A stretch of DNA of 37,614 nt. Source: Paenibacillus sp. FSL H7-0331. Its GTDB lineage: Bacteria; Bacillota; Bacilli; Paenibacillales; NBRC-103111. Position numbers and translations under genes: made by a program. Shown piece by piece: positions 13,989-23,675 of this stretch (position 1 is its first letter; each line of letters begins with the position of its first letter). Under the pieces are notes generated by a model, which was not told the origin of the DNA, did not search any database, and saw only the letters and a program-made list of their open reading frames with translations. Location of the stretch: NCBI RefSeq assembly GCF_001956045.1, contig NZ_MRTH01000055.1, positions 1 to 37,614 on the forward strand, in the 5' to 3' direction.

Positions 13989-16900
13989 CTAATTCTCGTT
14001 TAACAAATATTGGGCATCCCTGAGCAAGTAACTAGCGGCTTGGCTTACAATGTGCTTTCCGCTTTGCGCTTTCACAAAATTCACTAAAGCAGTCAAATCA
14101 TTATCAGCCAATTTGCTCTGCAAGCTGTTTGCGATTCCTGTGTTATCGATCCATCCCATATTCGTAAAGCGTGTGACCAAATCTTGCATTGATTGGATGC
14201 TAGTCGTTGTCTGGAACAGGACGGTTTGGCTGCTCGTATTCCCCGCCATATCACTTGCCGTTACAATAAAGGTGTTTGAACCAAGCGGCAGCGTATACAA
14301 CGAAATGGTAGCTCCTTGCTGCACGGATTGTTGTACGCCATACGTACTTAAGGTGACCGTCGTTTTGCTGTTGTCCACTCCGGACAAGTTATCGCTAAGC
14401 GTAAGGATCGGCGTAATATCCATGGAATCGTTAAACGTTCCGTACGTCACACCGGATACCGTAATAGTCGGAGCAGTCATATCCAGATTGAAGCTTTTTG
14501 TTTGGGCCGCTTCCACATTGCCGGCGTTATCTGTCGAACGATAGCTCATCGTATACTTGCCGTCTTGGTTAAATGTGACCGGATTCGTGTAGCTTTGCCA
14601 TGTGCTCCCGTCATCTAGACTGTACTCCGTCTTGGCAACACCCGAGAGATTGTCGTACGTGCTTAAGGTGACCGTCGCCGGAAGTGCGTTCCAGCCGTTG
14701 CTGCCGTTTTGCGCTCCGGGATTTATAGTCGCGTTTGTAACAGGCGCCGTTTTGTCTACCTTAAATGTGATGGTTTTGGTTTGCTCGATATTGTCCGCCA
14801 GATCCGTGCTGCGATAACCGACCGTATAAACCCCTTCTCCGAAGGCTGGAATGAAGCCCGTGTAAGTGAACCAATTCCCGCCGTTCACATTGTATTCTGC
14901 GCTGCCATAGGTCGATAACGTTACGGTAACCGGTACCGTATACCAACTGTTAAGCCCGTCTGCCGCAGCGGGATTCACATATGCCGAGATCGGATATGTT
15001 GCGGATACAACTATTTCGTCGAACACAACCTCCGTACGATTGGTCATTAAGCCGACCGTTCCTTCGGGTAGGCTCGAATCAATCGCCTCCACCATAAATT
15101 TGCCGTTTACATAGAGCTGGATCCGGTTCCCCGTAAAGTCAGCTCGCAGATGTATCTCCTCACCAGTCTTTATGGCTTCTGCAGGAACGGATGCCAGCTT
15201 GGTGAGCGTTCCACCCACCTTGGAATATATCACGTACTCACCTGTGTAATAACCGGCATAGTAATAGTTATTGATATCGGTAACCCTGCCCGTAACAAAC
15301 ATCTGCTCCAGCGAGGTACCCGTGTATTTGGCATTTGCCGAAACGGAGTAATCTCGCCAATGGAAGCCTGCAGCCAGATATGTTCGGCTGAGTCCCGAGC
15401 TAATGGACCGGATTTGCCCCGTATTCATCCAAGTGAATCCTGTCTTGACAGCCCAATTCCCTCCATACCCTGCGTCGAAGTTATCCTCGTATAATGAAGC
15501 GGTATTCGCTTGACCACTTGCTTCGTTGGAGGGCTGGCTTTTGCCCGTCTCATTCACTGCCGTTACCGTGAAGTAATAAGGCTCTTCTGAAAAAGAAATC
15601 GGTACCTCATATCCAGAGGCAGTCACTCCCTCTATTTGGGAAGTGTATACACCTGGGGACATTCCATATTGAATGATGTAGCTTTTATTAACTGGATCCG
15701 TGGTGAAATTTACTGCCAGCCGATTACCTGACGACGTAATTCCCAGCAGTGAAGGCTGCACCGTAGTATTTTTCAAAGGCGTTAACGACATCTCATTGGA
15801 TAGTCCACTTTCCCCATCCGGGGTGACGGACGATATTGCAAAATAATACTTCGTGTCGTTGACGAGATCCGGAACAGTCGTAGTGAGAGGGCGTCTGGTA
15901 TTCAAGACCTGTGTATAGTGTCCGGGTTCGATTCCGTAATGAATGTTGTAGCTTACGGCATCCGGGATTTTGGAGTAGTTCAGCGTGAGCTCACCATCTC
16001 CCGCGACAATGGACTGTAGCTCAGGCGGCGTAGGCACTAGATTCTTCACCACCACGGCGTCGAAGTACGCATCGCTTTGCCGTCCTATGAATCCGATTCC
16101 GCCTTGCACATACTCGTTATCGGCTGCGGTAAGCAGGAGATCGCCGTTGATGGACAGCTTCAGATTGCCTCCGCTCATATCAACCTGGAAGCGGTAAGAA
16201 CGATTAGCATCCAGGGCATACGTCGCTTCCACAAGTGTCGTTACGGTATCGCCGTTGCGCTTCTTGATGGCGACCTTCTTTCTTGTATGGTCATAGGCCA
16301 TCCAATAGTAGTGGGTGTCATCCACAACCCTTCCAAGCAAGCCCACTTCAGTGGCAGCGTTGAACTGGAGCCAAGCCATATAGCTGATATCCTTGAAGAT
16401 CTGCTTCGAATAGGCCACCGAGTCATCGTTCATACCGGATAGCTTCAGCACTCTCTCCGACGGGTCCGTCAGGCCGGTCGGTTGTTTGGTATTGGCGCTT
16501 TTCTTAATATTGTAAGGCACGATGGTCTTATATTGCGGGGCCCAGCTGCCTCCGCGCACAATCCACTTGCTCTCCAGACTGAGCGCCGGATCTGTGGCCG
16601 CAAGATCATAATTGAAGGTGTCATTCCACACAGGAAGGTCAACCAATCCGTGTGCAACCGCAAAGTCGGTCATTAGATCATTATCCGCGTAATACATTTT
16701 CGCGCTGGTGGAAGATACCGTGAAGAAACCGTTGACCATTTTGGTGTAATAATCGTCCAATCCTACCTGATGCCGTTGTACAATAAGTTCTTTGGCCTCC
16801 GGATATGAGCTGTTAGCCATATACCCATAGTATTCGAATAAGCTCCGATTTAACAGTGCCGGATCGATTCCGAGCTTGGAATAGACAGAGCTCTCCCGGT

Positions 16901-19373
16901 TGCCGCCGGAATCGCTGGAGTGGAATTCCTTGGACATTCCCGACTGTCCCATAAAATAGCCCTCTTCGGCAGGATGCACGAAGTTGAACTGCTCCATCAC
17001 CGCGAAAACCTGTATCGGGTCTTCCAAAAGCTGCTTCATCGTAACTGTTTTGCCGTCAGAATTCGTAAAATACCAAGATGCATTACGGACCACAAGATTG
17101 ATGTCGGTAGCCGCCGTTTTGGCAAAGGCGTCATGAATACGTGTTAACCCCTGTGCATCAAGCTCGGAAATAAAATTCGTGTGATTGTAAGTCCTGAGCC
17201 AATCATCCGATTGCGCAAGACCCAGGATCATCTGAGCAGAAAACATCACCCCGAAGAGAGGCTCCATGTAGTTCGGAGCCGATTGGGGCCAGCTGTTCGT
17301 CCCGCCATCCATCTCCAGGCGGCTGGCACCGCTTGATCTTGGCTTGTAGGGACCTTTGCCACTAAGTACATAGGCGCTGGAAACCAGCTCCGCCTTCAAG
17401 AAGGTGATCAGCTTGCTCTTTTCCGTCTCCGTGAACAGATCCATAATATCCCGGTGCGGCCATACCAGCGCCAGCCCATAGGTCAAATAGATGTTGCTCC
17501 GTGCATCCAGCCCCCCGAATACATCCGGCACATAGTCATATTCCGTGACCATCTTCCGGACAGCGCCGGTGAATGCCTGAACGATATCTGGACTCCGGTC
17601 TCCACGAGAAAGCTCCGTTGCAAGCACCGTGAATTTCCTGTATTCCGCGTTGAGCACTCCCCGATCAGCAATCGTTTTCATATTAAGTGTCATTGCTTTC
17701 TCAATCAAGTTCGTATGAAACCCTGGGTAATTGTATTCAACCAAACCGGAACTCAATAACTCCGTCTCCGTTACGTCAGTCCGCACATTGTTGAATTCAT
17801 CCTTCAGAGCACCCGTAGCGACCCTGACCCGCACTAGACCGGAAACCTCCTGCTGCAGATCCAAGATAAGGGTGTTGTTGCTCAATTGCACTCTGTCACC
17901 GATATCGAGAGGAGCGTAGCCGTTGCCGGCCCGGTCGATGGTCACCGCAGCTTTCAAATTCGTCGTTGCTGCTACAAGGGATTCGCTAAGCCGGAGGCTC
18001 ACTCTTCTATTCGCGGCATACAAGCTGGCTCCTTGAAAGACCGGTGGCTCAAAATCAAGATGAATAATTGCGTTCACAAGCTCTGATCTGTTACCTGCCG
18101 CATCCTTTAGAGCACCAGCTGCAATACGGATGTTCGTACCATCCGGGATCGCCTGCCCCAAGGCCAGAACAAGCTGACGGGTGCTCAACGATACGGTATC
18201 TCCTGCTGCAAGGGGCGCATAGGAACCATCTGCTTGGGAAATGTTAATAGCTGCCTTAAGCGCATCGGCATCCGCCAGACGGTTCATCACGTCATCATCG
18301 AATTCCAGAGTGACTAGCTTGTTCAAATTTCCAATCTCCGAACGGCTTAATACCGGTGCAGCCGCATCGTACTGAAGCGCAATGGTAGTCTCGATAGTGG
18401 CATTTCCCATACCATCCTTCAGTGCTCCCGCAGCCACCCGGATTTTGGCGCCAGGAACGGCTAACCGGCTCTCCAGTGCTACGGTCACGTCGCTGCCGCT
18501 AATCGTCACGGTGTCATTCGTCGCCAAGGGCTGGAATCCCGTTCCGTATACATCCATGGTAACCGCGGCTTTCAACGCAGATGCATTCGCCAGATTGTTT
18601 TGTACCGGCTCGTCATATTGCAGACCGATGACAGCATTCTCTCCACTGACCGTGGCCCCGGTTGATACAGGGGCGTTCCGATCGGTAGTGATAAAGAGAT
18701 ATGGCCGGTTTGCCACGGTTGCATTGTTGTTGCTCGCGAAGTAAACCTTCTGATTCTGTGACCGGAGAGCGATGGAAGCAATCCCATCTGTTTGCTGCTG
18801 GGACTTTACATAATCAGTGAGATCCCACTCGTACCAACCGGCACCATTGCCAACCCACGTTTTGGTTAGCAGAATGGAGTTCAGGTATGAAGTTGTAGAC
18901 CCCAGAGGGAAGTCCGTCCGGTTGTCCCAATTTAGTATATTTTCATTCCAGGAATCATTCGATATGTTGTACGCGCTTACAAAACGATCCGAAGTTGTGG
19001 TGCAATTTGTGGTGCAATACATACGTAGAACCGCTTTGTCATAATCACCCAATTGGGTCAGATCAAACTTCATGTATCCGATCCGATGATTTATTTCACT
19101 CGTTGCGGTAAAAGTGTCGTTGTATCCATAGAGTCCAATTATGGAACTTCCGCCAAAAGATTTGGCTTGCATGCTCTCTTGCGTCTCGCCTGAGGGCAAG
19201 GTCGGAACACCGCCATCAATGTAGGTGTCCTCTGTAGGATACAGTGTTCGATTGACTTCAAACTGTACGGCAGCCTCAGCGTTGGATTGACCCAGGAATT
19301 CCAACGGAGCAAGTCCTAACATCATCGCAGCGACCAAGAATACACTGATAATTCGTTTCCATTTTTGATACAC
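13989..19373 (-). CDS. Secreted modular protein, 1794 aa, probable polysaccharide-active enzyme
   Basis: Approximate order: signal peptide with AxA-type cleavage (1-35); DNRLRE-type domain (45-235, from TEDTYIDGG); three SwmB/Ig-like repeats (235-540) that recur with GALKDG.GN-type motifs; an alpha-helical region (540-930); LamG-like beta-sandwich (930-1115); two fibronectin III domains (1115-1290); second LamG-like domain (1290-1460); two OmpL47-like repeats (1460-1635); an Ig-like domain (1635-1720); and a FIMAH-like helical C-terminus (1722-1794). The helical region (EMDGGTNSWPQSAPNYMEP, GQSGMSKEFHSSDSGGNRES) looks like an alpha-barrel lyase or hydrolase core, but I cannot assign a CAZy family. 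The rest are adhesion or binding modules. GTG start, AAGGGG ten bases upstream. It follows an importer, which would take up its products. Confidence 0.8.
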   Translation of the reverse strand: MYQKWKRIISVFLVAAMMLGLAPLEFLGQSNAEAAVQFEVNRTLYPTEDTYIDGGVPTLPSGETQESMQAKSFGGSSIIGLYGYNDTFTATSEINHRIGYMKFDLTQLGDYDKAVLRMYCTTNCTTTSDRFVSAYNISNDSWNENILNWDNRTDFPLGSTTSYLNSILLTKTWVGNGAGWYEWDLTDYVKSQQQTDGIASIALRSQNQKVYFASNNNATVANRPYLFITTDRNAPVSTGATVSGENAVIGLQYDEPVQNNLANASALKAAVTMDVYGTGFQPLATNDTVTISGSDVTVALESRLAVPGAKIRVAAGALKDGMGNATIETTIALQYDAAAPVLSRSEIGNLNKLVTLEFDDDVMNRLADADALKAAINISQADGSYAPLAAGDTVSLSTRQLVLALGQAIPDGTNIRIAAGALKDAAGNRSELVNAIIHLDFEPPVFQGASLYAANRRVSLRLSESLVAATTNLKAAVTIDRAGNGYAPLDIGDRVQLSNNTLILDLQQEVSGLVRVRVATGALKDEFNNVRTDVTETELLSSGLVEYNYPGFHTNLIEKAMTLNMKTIADRGVLNAEYRKFTVLATELSRGDRSPDIVQAFTGAVRKMVTEYDYVPDVFGGLDARSNIYLTYGLALVWPHRDIMDLFTETEKSKLITFLKAELVSSAYVLSGKGPYKPRSSGASRLEMDGGTNSWPQSAPNYMEPLFGVMFSAQMILGLAQSDDWLRTYNHTNFISELDAQGLTRIHDAFAKTAATDINLVVRNASWYFTNSDGKTVTMKQLLEDPIQVFAVMEQFNFVHPAEEGYFMGQSGMSKEFHSSDSGGNRESSVYSKLGIDPALLNRSLFEYYGYMANSSYPEAKELIVQRHQVGLDDYYTKMVNGFFTVSSTSAKMYYADNDLMTDFAVAHGLVDLPVWNDTFNYDLAATDPALSLESKWIVRGGSWAPQYKTIVPYNIKKSANTKQPTGLTDPSERVLKLSGMNDDSVAYSKQIFKDISYMAWLQFNAATEVGLLGRVVDDTHYYWMAYDHTRKKVAIKKRNGDTVTTLVEATYALDANRSYRFQVDMSGGNLKLSINGDLLLTAADNEYVQGGIGFIGRQSDAYFDAVVVKNLVPTPPELQSIVAGDGELTLNYSKIPDAVSYNIHYGIEPGHYTQVLNTRRPLTTTVPDLVNDTKYYFAISSVTPDGESGLSNEMSLTPLKNTTVQPSLLGITSSGNRLAVNFTTDPVNKSYIIQYGMSPGVYTSQIEGVTASGYEVPISFSEEPYYFTVTAVNETGKSQPSNEASGQANTASLYEDNFDAGYGGNWAVKTGFTWMNTGQIRSISSGLSRTYLAAGFHWRDYSVSANAKYTGTSLEQMFVTGRVTDINNYYYAGYYTGEYVIYSKVGGTLTKLASVPAEAIKTGEEIHLRADFTGNRIQLYVNGKFMVEAIDSSLPEGTVGLMTNRTEVVFDEIVVSATYPISAYVNPAAADGLNSWYTVPVTVTLSTYGSAEYNVNGGNWFTYTGFIPAFGEGVYTVGYRSTDLADNIEQTKTITFKVDKTAPVTNATINPGAQNGSNGWNALPATVTLSTYDNLSGVAKTEYSLDDGSTWQSYTNPVTFNQDGKYTMSYRSTDNAGNVEAAQTKSFNLDMTAPTITVSGVTYGTFNDSMDITPILTLSDNLSGVDNSKTTVTLSTYGVQQSVQQGATISLYTLPLGSNTFIVTASDMAGNTSSQTVLFQTTTSIQSMQDLVTRFTNMGWIDNTGIANSLQSKLADNDLTALVNFVKAQSGKHIVSQAASYLLRDAQYLLNEN

Positions 19374-19729
19374 AGTTAATCATCCCCTTATCTTCAATAC
19401 AATGTTGGAATTATGATCCGGAAGAGGGACCGAGCAACCTTTTCACGCATCAGGAGTCCCCGTTTACAGATCGCGAGTTTAACCGTTAATGTCCTTCTCA
19501 TTCAGCTAGAGCGGAACCTCCGATGCGGCGATAAACTTCTTGCTGATGTGCTCGTCGACCCCTTTTTTTCGCAATCGGGTTCGTTCCCAATCATGAACAA
19601 CCAACTCCTCTAGGGTTAAATGTGTTACGGAATACGGCATTCCGCTGTTTAAGCCTTGCCGCCCCGGACCGGATTTTGATCCTACTCCGGGGCGGCCTGG
19701 TGTGTCAGCTTGTAATAATGGCTTTGCTG
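19374..19729. other. 356-bp gap between the binding-protein and secreted-enzyme genes
   Basis: No convincing gene. A short minus-strand frame near 19505-19605 (DWERTRLRKKGVDEHISKKF) has no start or RBS and may be chance. A strong stem, GCCGCCCCGGA (19658-19668) with TCCGGGGCGGC (19686-19696), lies just past the binding-protein stop. It lacks a T-run, so it may stabilise the upstream mRNA's 3' end rather than terminate it. Confidence 0.4.
19658..19696 (-). other. GC-rich 11-bp stem-loop after the binding-protein gene
   Basis: Perfect 11-bp arms around a 17-base loop, 34 bases past the binding-protein stop. No poly-T follows on the minus strand (AAGGCTTAAAC). It could act as a partial terminator or as a 3' end protecting structure that favours the binding-protein message over the long enzyme message. 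Confidence 0.5.
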
Positions 19730-21316
19730 CTATTTCTTGATTGCCGCCGCTTGCGTAATGGCGACAATTTGCTCTGCTCCCAGTTCCTTCAGCTTGGCAA
19801 TAAACTTGTCGTAGTTGGGCTCAATCGGCTCCGCTCCCAGCACCCATTTTTGCAGGGTTTCCTCCATATAAGTCGCCAGTGGCCCAGACAGTTTACTGAT
19901 GGTCTGTCTGTCTTGCTCGCTCATGGTTACAGGAGGTGTAGGGGGAACGATATAATTTTTGCTGGTATATTCATCAATACCTTTAAGTGCAATCTCGTTA
20001 GTCCATTGTCTCTCGTATTCATAGTCCTGCTTGAAGCCGATCTGCTGCTGAGCCCCGATCTTGCTCAGCTCATCCGCTACGCTAGGCTTCGCCAAAATGT
20101 CGGCGTTCAGTTGCGGCTTGCCGTTTACCATCGTATACGTCTGTCCTTCCACGCCGAAGTTCATCAGCCTGCGACCTTCCTCCGTGAACCAGAAGTCGAA
20201 ATATTTGATCAGTTCCAATGAATATTTCGTATGGGTGGAAATTCCCCAACTCATGGTGTTTCCAGTAGGATAAGGGCTGCGGACCGTATATTCCTTTATG
20301 ATGCCCGTGGGACTCGCGGGAGGCGTGATCGGCACAAAATTGAGGTTAGGCACATTGCTCTTTAAACTGACATTGTAATTGGCCGTGCTGGCGAAGAAGT
20401 CATGGGTCAGACCGCCTTTGTTGTCGCCCAGCAGAATCTCTCTCGCCTTGACTCCCCGGGTGAAGATTTCCTTATCAATCAGGCCATCCTTATACCATTT
20501 GGCCAGAGTGGTTATGGCTGTTTTGAATTGCGGCTCCAAAGGGCCGTAAACTCTCTTGCTGTCCTTTCCGTATAGCCCCATTTGCGTATCCCACAGCGAC
20601 AGCAAATCATAGATACCGTACCGGTTATCCCGGTTGAAATATGGAACCTCATCAGCGGCGCCGTTGCCGTTGGGATCCTTTTCCTTAAACGCCTTCAGCA
20701 CCGTATACAGCTCATCCACAGTTTTCGGCTGCTGAAGCCCAAGCTTATCCAGCCAATCCTTGCGGACAAACCAGCCCTTCTGCACCAGACCGTCCTGAAC
20801 ATATGGAATGATATACAGCTTCCCATCCGTATTCAAGGCCGCCTGCTTGATTAACGGATTATCCGCAAAATACTTTTTGATGTGCGGCGCGTACTTATCA
20901 ATAAGCTCATCCAGTGGCTGCAGGCCGCCCTCCTCGGCCAGCTTCTTTAGCTTACCATCATAGAACTGGATAATATCAGGCAAATTTCCTCCCGCCACCA
21001 TCAGATTGTATCCTTCATCGCTGTTGGTGGAGGCTTTGGACGCTGTTCCCTTCAACGTCACATTGGTCAGCTCCGCCGCCTTTTTGAAAACCGGCCAGTT
21101 GCTGTCGAATACTCGGTTGCCAAAATAATGCATATGGATTGTGGCCTCAATTGGTGTGTTGCTTGCCCTCGAAATGGCCTCCGGGGCAGCGGACTGGCTT
21201 GCTACCGGGCTTGCCGAAGCACCGTTTTTAGGCTCGTCGGAGGAACAACCTGTCGAAAGCGCTGCCAGCAAGGCTGCTGCAGTTGCTCCGGAAACGATTC
21301 TTTTTGTTGTAAACAT
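19730..21316 (-). CDS. Sugar ABC transporter substrate-binding lipoprotein (locus 1), 528 aa
   Basis: A family 1-type extracellular binding protein of the large LipO group that works with LplB/LplC-type permeases. The N-terminus has a lipoprotein signal with the lipobox LSTGC, so the mature protein is anchored outside the membrane. The stretches GGNLPDIIQFYDGKLKKLAE and FKEKDPNGNGAADEVPYFNR (the calcium-like loop DPNGNGAADE) are typical. I chose the ATG at 21316 rather than the longer frame because AGGAG is six bases before it and the signal peptide begins there. It is the third gene of the importer operon, 69 bases after the LplC-type gene. It most likely binds oligosaccharides released by the secreted enzyme gene downstream. 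Confidence 0.9.
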   Translation of the reverse strand: MFTTKRIVSGATAAALLAALSTGCSSDEPKNGASASPVASQSAAPEAISRASNTPIEATIHMHYFGNRVFDSNWPVFKKAAELTNVTLKGTASKASTNSDEGYNLMVAGGNLPDIIQFYDGKLKKLAEEGGLQPLDELIDKYAPHIKKYFADNPLIKQAALNTDGKLYIIPYVQDGLVQKGWFVRKDWLDKLGLQQPKTVDELYTVLKAFKEKDPNGNGAADEVPYFNRDNRYGIYDLLSLWDTQMGLYGKDSKRVYGPLEPQFKTAITTLAKWYKDGLIDKEIFTRGVKAREILLGDNKGGLTHDFFASTANYNVSLKSNVPNLNFVPITPPASPTGIIKEYTVRSPYPTGNTMSWGISTHTKYSLELIKYFDFWFTEEGRRLMNFGVEGQTYTMVNGKPQLNADILAKPSVADELSKIGAQQQIGFKQDYEYERQWTNEIALKGIDEYTSKNYIVPPTPPVTMSEQDRQTISKLSGPLATYMEETLQKWVLGAEPIEPNYDKFIAKLKELGAEQIVAITQAAAIKK

Positions 21317-21385
21317 GTGTTTCTCCTCCCTATTGTTTTCTTTTTTCTTTCCTATTACTAGCGACATGTCCTCTACCGCAATTGC

Positions 21386-22261
21386 TTATCCTTTGACTGA
21401 GCCGATCATCACCCCCTGCACGAAGTATTTTTGAATAAAGGGGTATATCACGATGATCGGCAGCACCGCCACCATGATGGTAGCATAGATCACTGTTTCC
21501 GGAGTCATGCTGGACCCTACATCCTGTATGCCCAGCATCTGGTCGCTTGCCCTCATCTGGACAACCAGCTTGTTCAACAACACCTGCAAGGGAATCTTGT
21601 TCTCGTCGCGCAGCAGCACCATGGCCCAGAAGTAACCGTTCCACTTACCCACCGCATAGAATAATCCCAGTGCTGCAAGGGCTGGCTTGGCCAGAGGTAA
21701 ATAGATCCGCAGTAGAATTTGAGCGCCGCCCGCTCCGTCGATTCTGGCAGCCTCTTCCAACTCATCTGGAATCGCGCTGAAGAAGGAGCGCAGAATGAAC
21801 ACATAGAAGGTATTCACGGCAAATCCGATAATCAGAGCCATTCTGGTGTCGATAAGACCCAAATTGCGAAAGTTCAGATAGACCGGAATCAGTCCGGCTC
21901 CGAACAGCATGGCAAAGGTAATGAAGAGAGTGACGGGCTTCCTGCCCAAAAGCCGTTTTTTGGAAAGCGGATACGCTCCCATGGTTGTAAAAGCCAGATC
22001 CACCGCCGTGCCCACTGCCGTATAGAACAACGTATTGGCATAGGCGATCCAAATCCCTTCGTAATGGATGACCTTTTTATAAGATTCCAGGTTCACCCCT
22101 GAAGGCCATAACCACACCTTTCCATGTGAGACTGCCTCCCCTGTGCTCAGGGAAGACACGAGAACATACCAGAAAGGATATAGGGTGGCAAAGGCAAGCA
22201 ACGATAAAAACAAATAGTTGAATACGTTAAATATCTTTTCCCCGTTGGATAATTTATGCAT
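21386..22261 (-). CDS. Sugar ABC permease, LplC/YtcP type (locus 1)
   Basis: A 291-aa inner-membrane permease with about six hydrophobic helices (first near LFLSLLAFATLYPFWYVLV). The cytoplasmic EAA loop that contacts the ATPase is ELEEAARIDGAGGAQILLRI. It ends in the conserved FVQGVMIGSVKG. The ATG at 22261 with AGGTGG five bases upstream is preferred to the in-frame GTG at 22270, which touches the stop of the LplB-type gene. It forms the membrane pore together with that gene's product. Confidence 0.9.
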   Translation of the reverse strand: MHKLSNGEKIFNVFNYLFLSLLAFATLYPFWYVLVSSLSTGEAVSHGKVWLWPSGVNLESYKKVIHYEGIWIAYANTLFYTAVGTAVDLAFTTMGAYPLSKKRLLGRKPVTLFITFAMLFGAGLIPVYLNFRNLGLIDTRMALIIGFAVNTFYVFILRSFFSAIPDELEEAARIDGAGGAQILLRIYLPLAKPALAALGLFYAVGKWNGYFWAMVLLRDENKIPLQVLLNKLVVQMRASDQMLGIQDVGSSMTPETVIYATIMVAVLPIIVIYPFIQKYFVQGVMIGSVKG

Positions 22262-22270
22262 GTGCCCCAC

Positions 22271-23233
22271 CTACCATAATGAAGTCTCCGAAATCCTCTG
22301 CGATAACTTGTTCGCCAGAAAAACCAGCGTCAGCGACACCACGGAGTTGAATAATCCGACGGCTGTGGCGAAGTCATAATGACCCTCCTGCAAGCCGGTC
22401 CGGTATACATATGTGCTGATGACATCGGCTGTGGCATACGTGGACGGCTGATACAATAGGATGATGTATTCATAGCTTACACTAAGCAGGCTGCCGATTT
22501 TAAGGATCAGCATAATGATGATGGTTGGTGCGATCCCAGGCAGAGTGACATGAAGCACCCGCTTCCATTTGTTGGCCCCGTCGATCGCCGCCGCCTCATA
22601 CTGCTCCGGATTGATGCCGGACAATGCGGCAATGTACAGGATGGCGCCAAAGCCCACTTCCTTCCATATGCCAGAGGTAATGAAGATCGTCCGGAAGTAC
22701 TCCGCTCTGGTCAGGAAGTAGATTTTGTCAAAACCAAGCTGGTCGAGGATCAGGTTGAACAGCCCGTTTGTGGGGGCAAGAAAGTTGGTGACCAGCCCCG
22801 CGATAATCACGATGGATACGAAATGGGGCAAATAGGTAAGGGTTTGTACAATCCGCTTGAACAGGCCATGCTTGACCTCATTGAGCAGCAGTGCCAGCGC
22901 GATGGGTGCCGGAAACGAAAAAAGCAGACCGTAAAAGCTGATGATAAAGGTATTTTTCAAAAGCCTCCAAAAATACGGATTTGCAAACAATTCCCGAAAA
23001 TGTTTAAAACCGACCCATTCGCTGCCCGAAATCCCCTTAAAAAGCTTGTAATCCTTAAAGGCAACTTGCATTCCGTACATGGGCATGTATTCAAAAAACA
23101 CGTACCATGTAAGGAACGGAATGAGCAACAAATACAAGAAGCGGTCCTGGATCAACGTCTTCATGATGACCATTGCCGGACTCTTCCTTCGGACGGTGTA
23201 ACTGGCGGATAATTTCTGGTTGGTTTGTTCCAT
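22271..23233 (-). CDS. Sugar ABC permease, LplB type (locus 1)
   Basis: A 320-aa permease with a cytoplasmic N-terminus, a first helix at YLLLIPFLTWYVFFEYMP and the LplB hallmark MYGMQVAFKDYKLFKGI. The EAA-like loop is PEQYEAAAIDGANKWKRVLH. The ATG at 23233 has AGGAG six bases upstream and gives the normal length; the frame is open 33 codons further without a good site. A cre-like box 28 bases before the start suggests carbon catabolite control. It is the first gene of the importer operon. Confidence 0.9.
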   Translation of the reverse strand: MEQTNQKLSASYTVRRKSPAMVIMKTLIQDRFLYLLLIPFLTWYVFFEYMPMYGMQVAFKDYKLFKGISGSEWVGFKHFRELFANPYFWRLLKNTFIISFYGLLFSFPAPIALALLLNEVKHGLFKRIVQTLTYLPHFVSIVIIAGLVTNFLAPTNGLFNLILDQLGFDKIYFLTRAEYFRTIFITSGIWKEVGFGAILYIAALSGINPEQYEAAAIDGANKWKRVLHVTLPGIAPTIIIMLILKIGSLLSVSYEYIILLYQPSTYATADVISTYVYRTGLQEGHYDFATAVGLFNSVVSLTLVFLANKLSQRISETSLW

Positions 23234-23260
23234 CTCTTTCTCCTTCTCCTCCTCTATATT

Positions 23261-23274
23261 TGTAAACGCTTGCT
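23261..23274. promoter_or_regulatory. CcpA (cre)-like site upstream of locus 1 importer
   Basis: TGTAAACGCTTGCT fits the cre consensus TGWAANCGNTNWCA at all but the last positions. It lies between the predicted promoter region and the start codon, a position where bound CcpA blocks elongation. Confidence 0.5.
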
Positions 23275-23338
23275 TTCCTTGCAACAAAACTCTAACACCC
23301 TGCAAAGCCGAACGTAAATGTTCAGAATCCATGGTTTC

Positions 23339-23383
23339 ATGTACAATACCCGTGATCTCTCGTGTATTTCATATTATGTACAA
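23339..23383. promoter_or_regulatory. Direct repeats of ATGTACAA, candidate regulator sites
   Basis: ATGTACAA occurs at 23339-23346 and 23376-23383, 37 bases apart (about three and a half turns). Both are 100-150 bases upstream of the importer start, and the AraC-type regulator is the preceding gene. AraC-family proteins often bind two direct half-sites, so this pair is a candidate. Confidence 0.3.
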
Positions 23384-23411
23384 AATGCAGGACCTCTCCG
23401 TCCGGCTGCAG

Positions 23412-23621
23412 CTACTGAGCCCAAGCCATATAGCGGACATCTCCGAAGTTGCGCTTGGAGTACGCAACCGCCCGGCCATCGCTCCCGGAAAGCCTCAGTG
23501 TCCGTTCCTGTGGGTCATGAGTGCCTGCGGCGGGAAATTTGGAATTGGCGGCTTTTTTAATATTGTAAGGGACGATAACCTTAAACTCCGGGGTCCAGCT
23601 GCCTCCGCTGAAGTTCCAATT
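23412..23621 (-). pseudogene. Relic of a LamG-like domain related to the 1794-aa protein
   Basis: Minus-strand frame: NWNFSGGSWTPEFKVIVPYN, IKKAANSKF, then ERTLRLSGSDGRAVAYSKRN and FGDVRYMAWAQ before TAG. It aligns with residues about 930-1000 of the 1794-aa protein, which read GGSWAPQYKTIVPYNIKKSA and ERVLKLSGMNDDSVAYSKQI with YMAWLQ. About 60 per cent of positions agree. In-frame stops bound it on both sides, so it is a fragment of a second gene of this type. It lies between the AraC-type regulator and the permeases. Confidence 0.75.
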
Positions 23622-23645
23622 GGCAGCGGCGGGCTATACGAGCTA

Positions 23646-23675
23646 CAATGAAAAGGCATGCCTATTCGGCATGCC
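23646..23675 (-). terminator. Intrinsic terminator of the AraC-type regulator
   Basis: GGCATGCC, five-base loop, GGCATGCC, then TTTTC on the minus strand. The stop codon lies inside the hairpin. It separates the regulator gene from the importer operon. Confidence 0.65.

Noticed and set aside
13989..19373. Assigning the large protein to PL8 or another named lyase family
   Set aside because: The helical region gave me no recognisable catalytic signature of a named family; only the accessory modules are clear.
19400..19620. Minus-strand frame DWERTRLRKKGVDEHISKKF as a gene remnant
   Set aside because: Only about 35 codons, no start or RBS and no family match that I can recognise.
22550..23212. 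220-aa plus-strand ORF
   Set aside because: Entirely antisense to the LplB-type permease, whose frame is clearly real; no RBS or domain.
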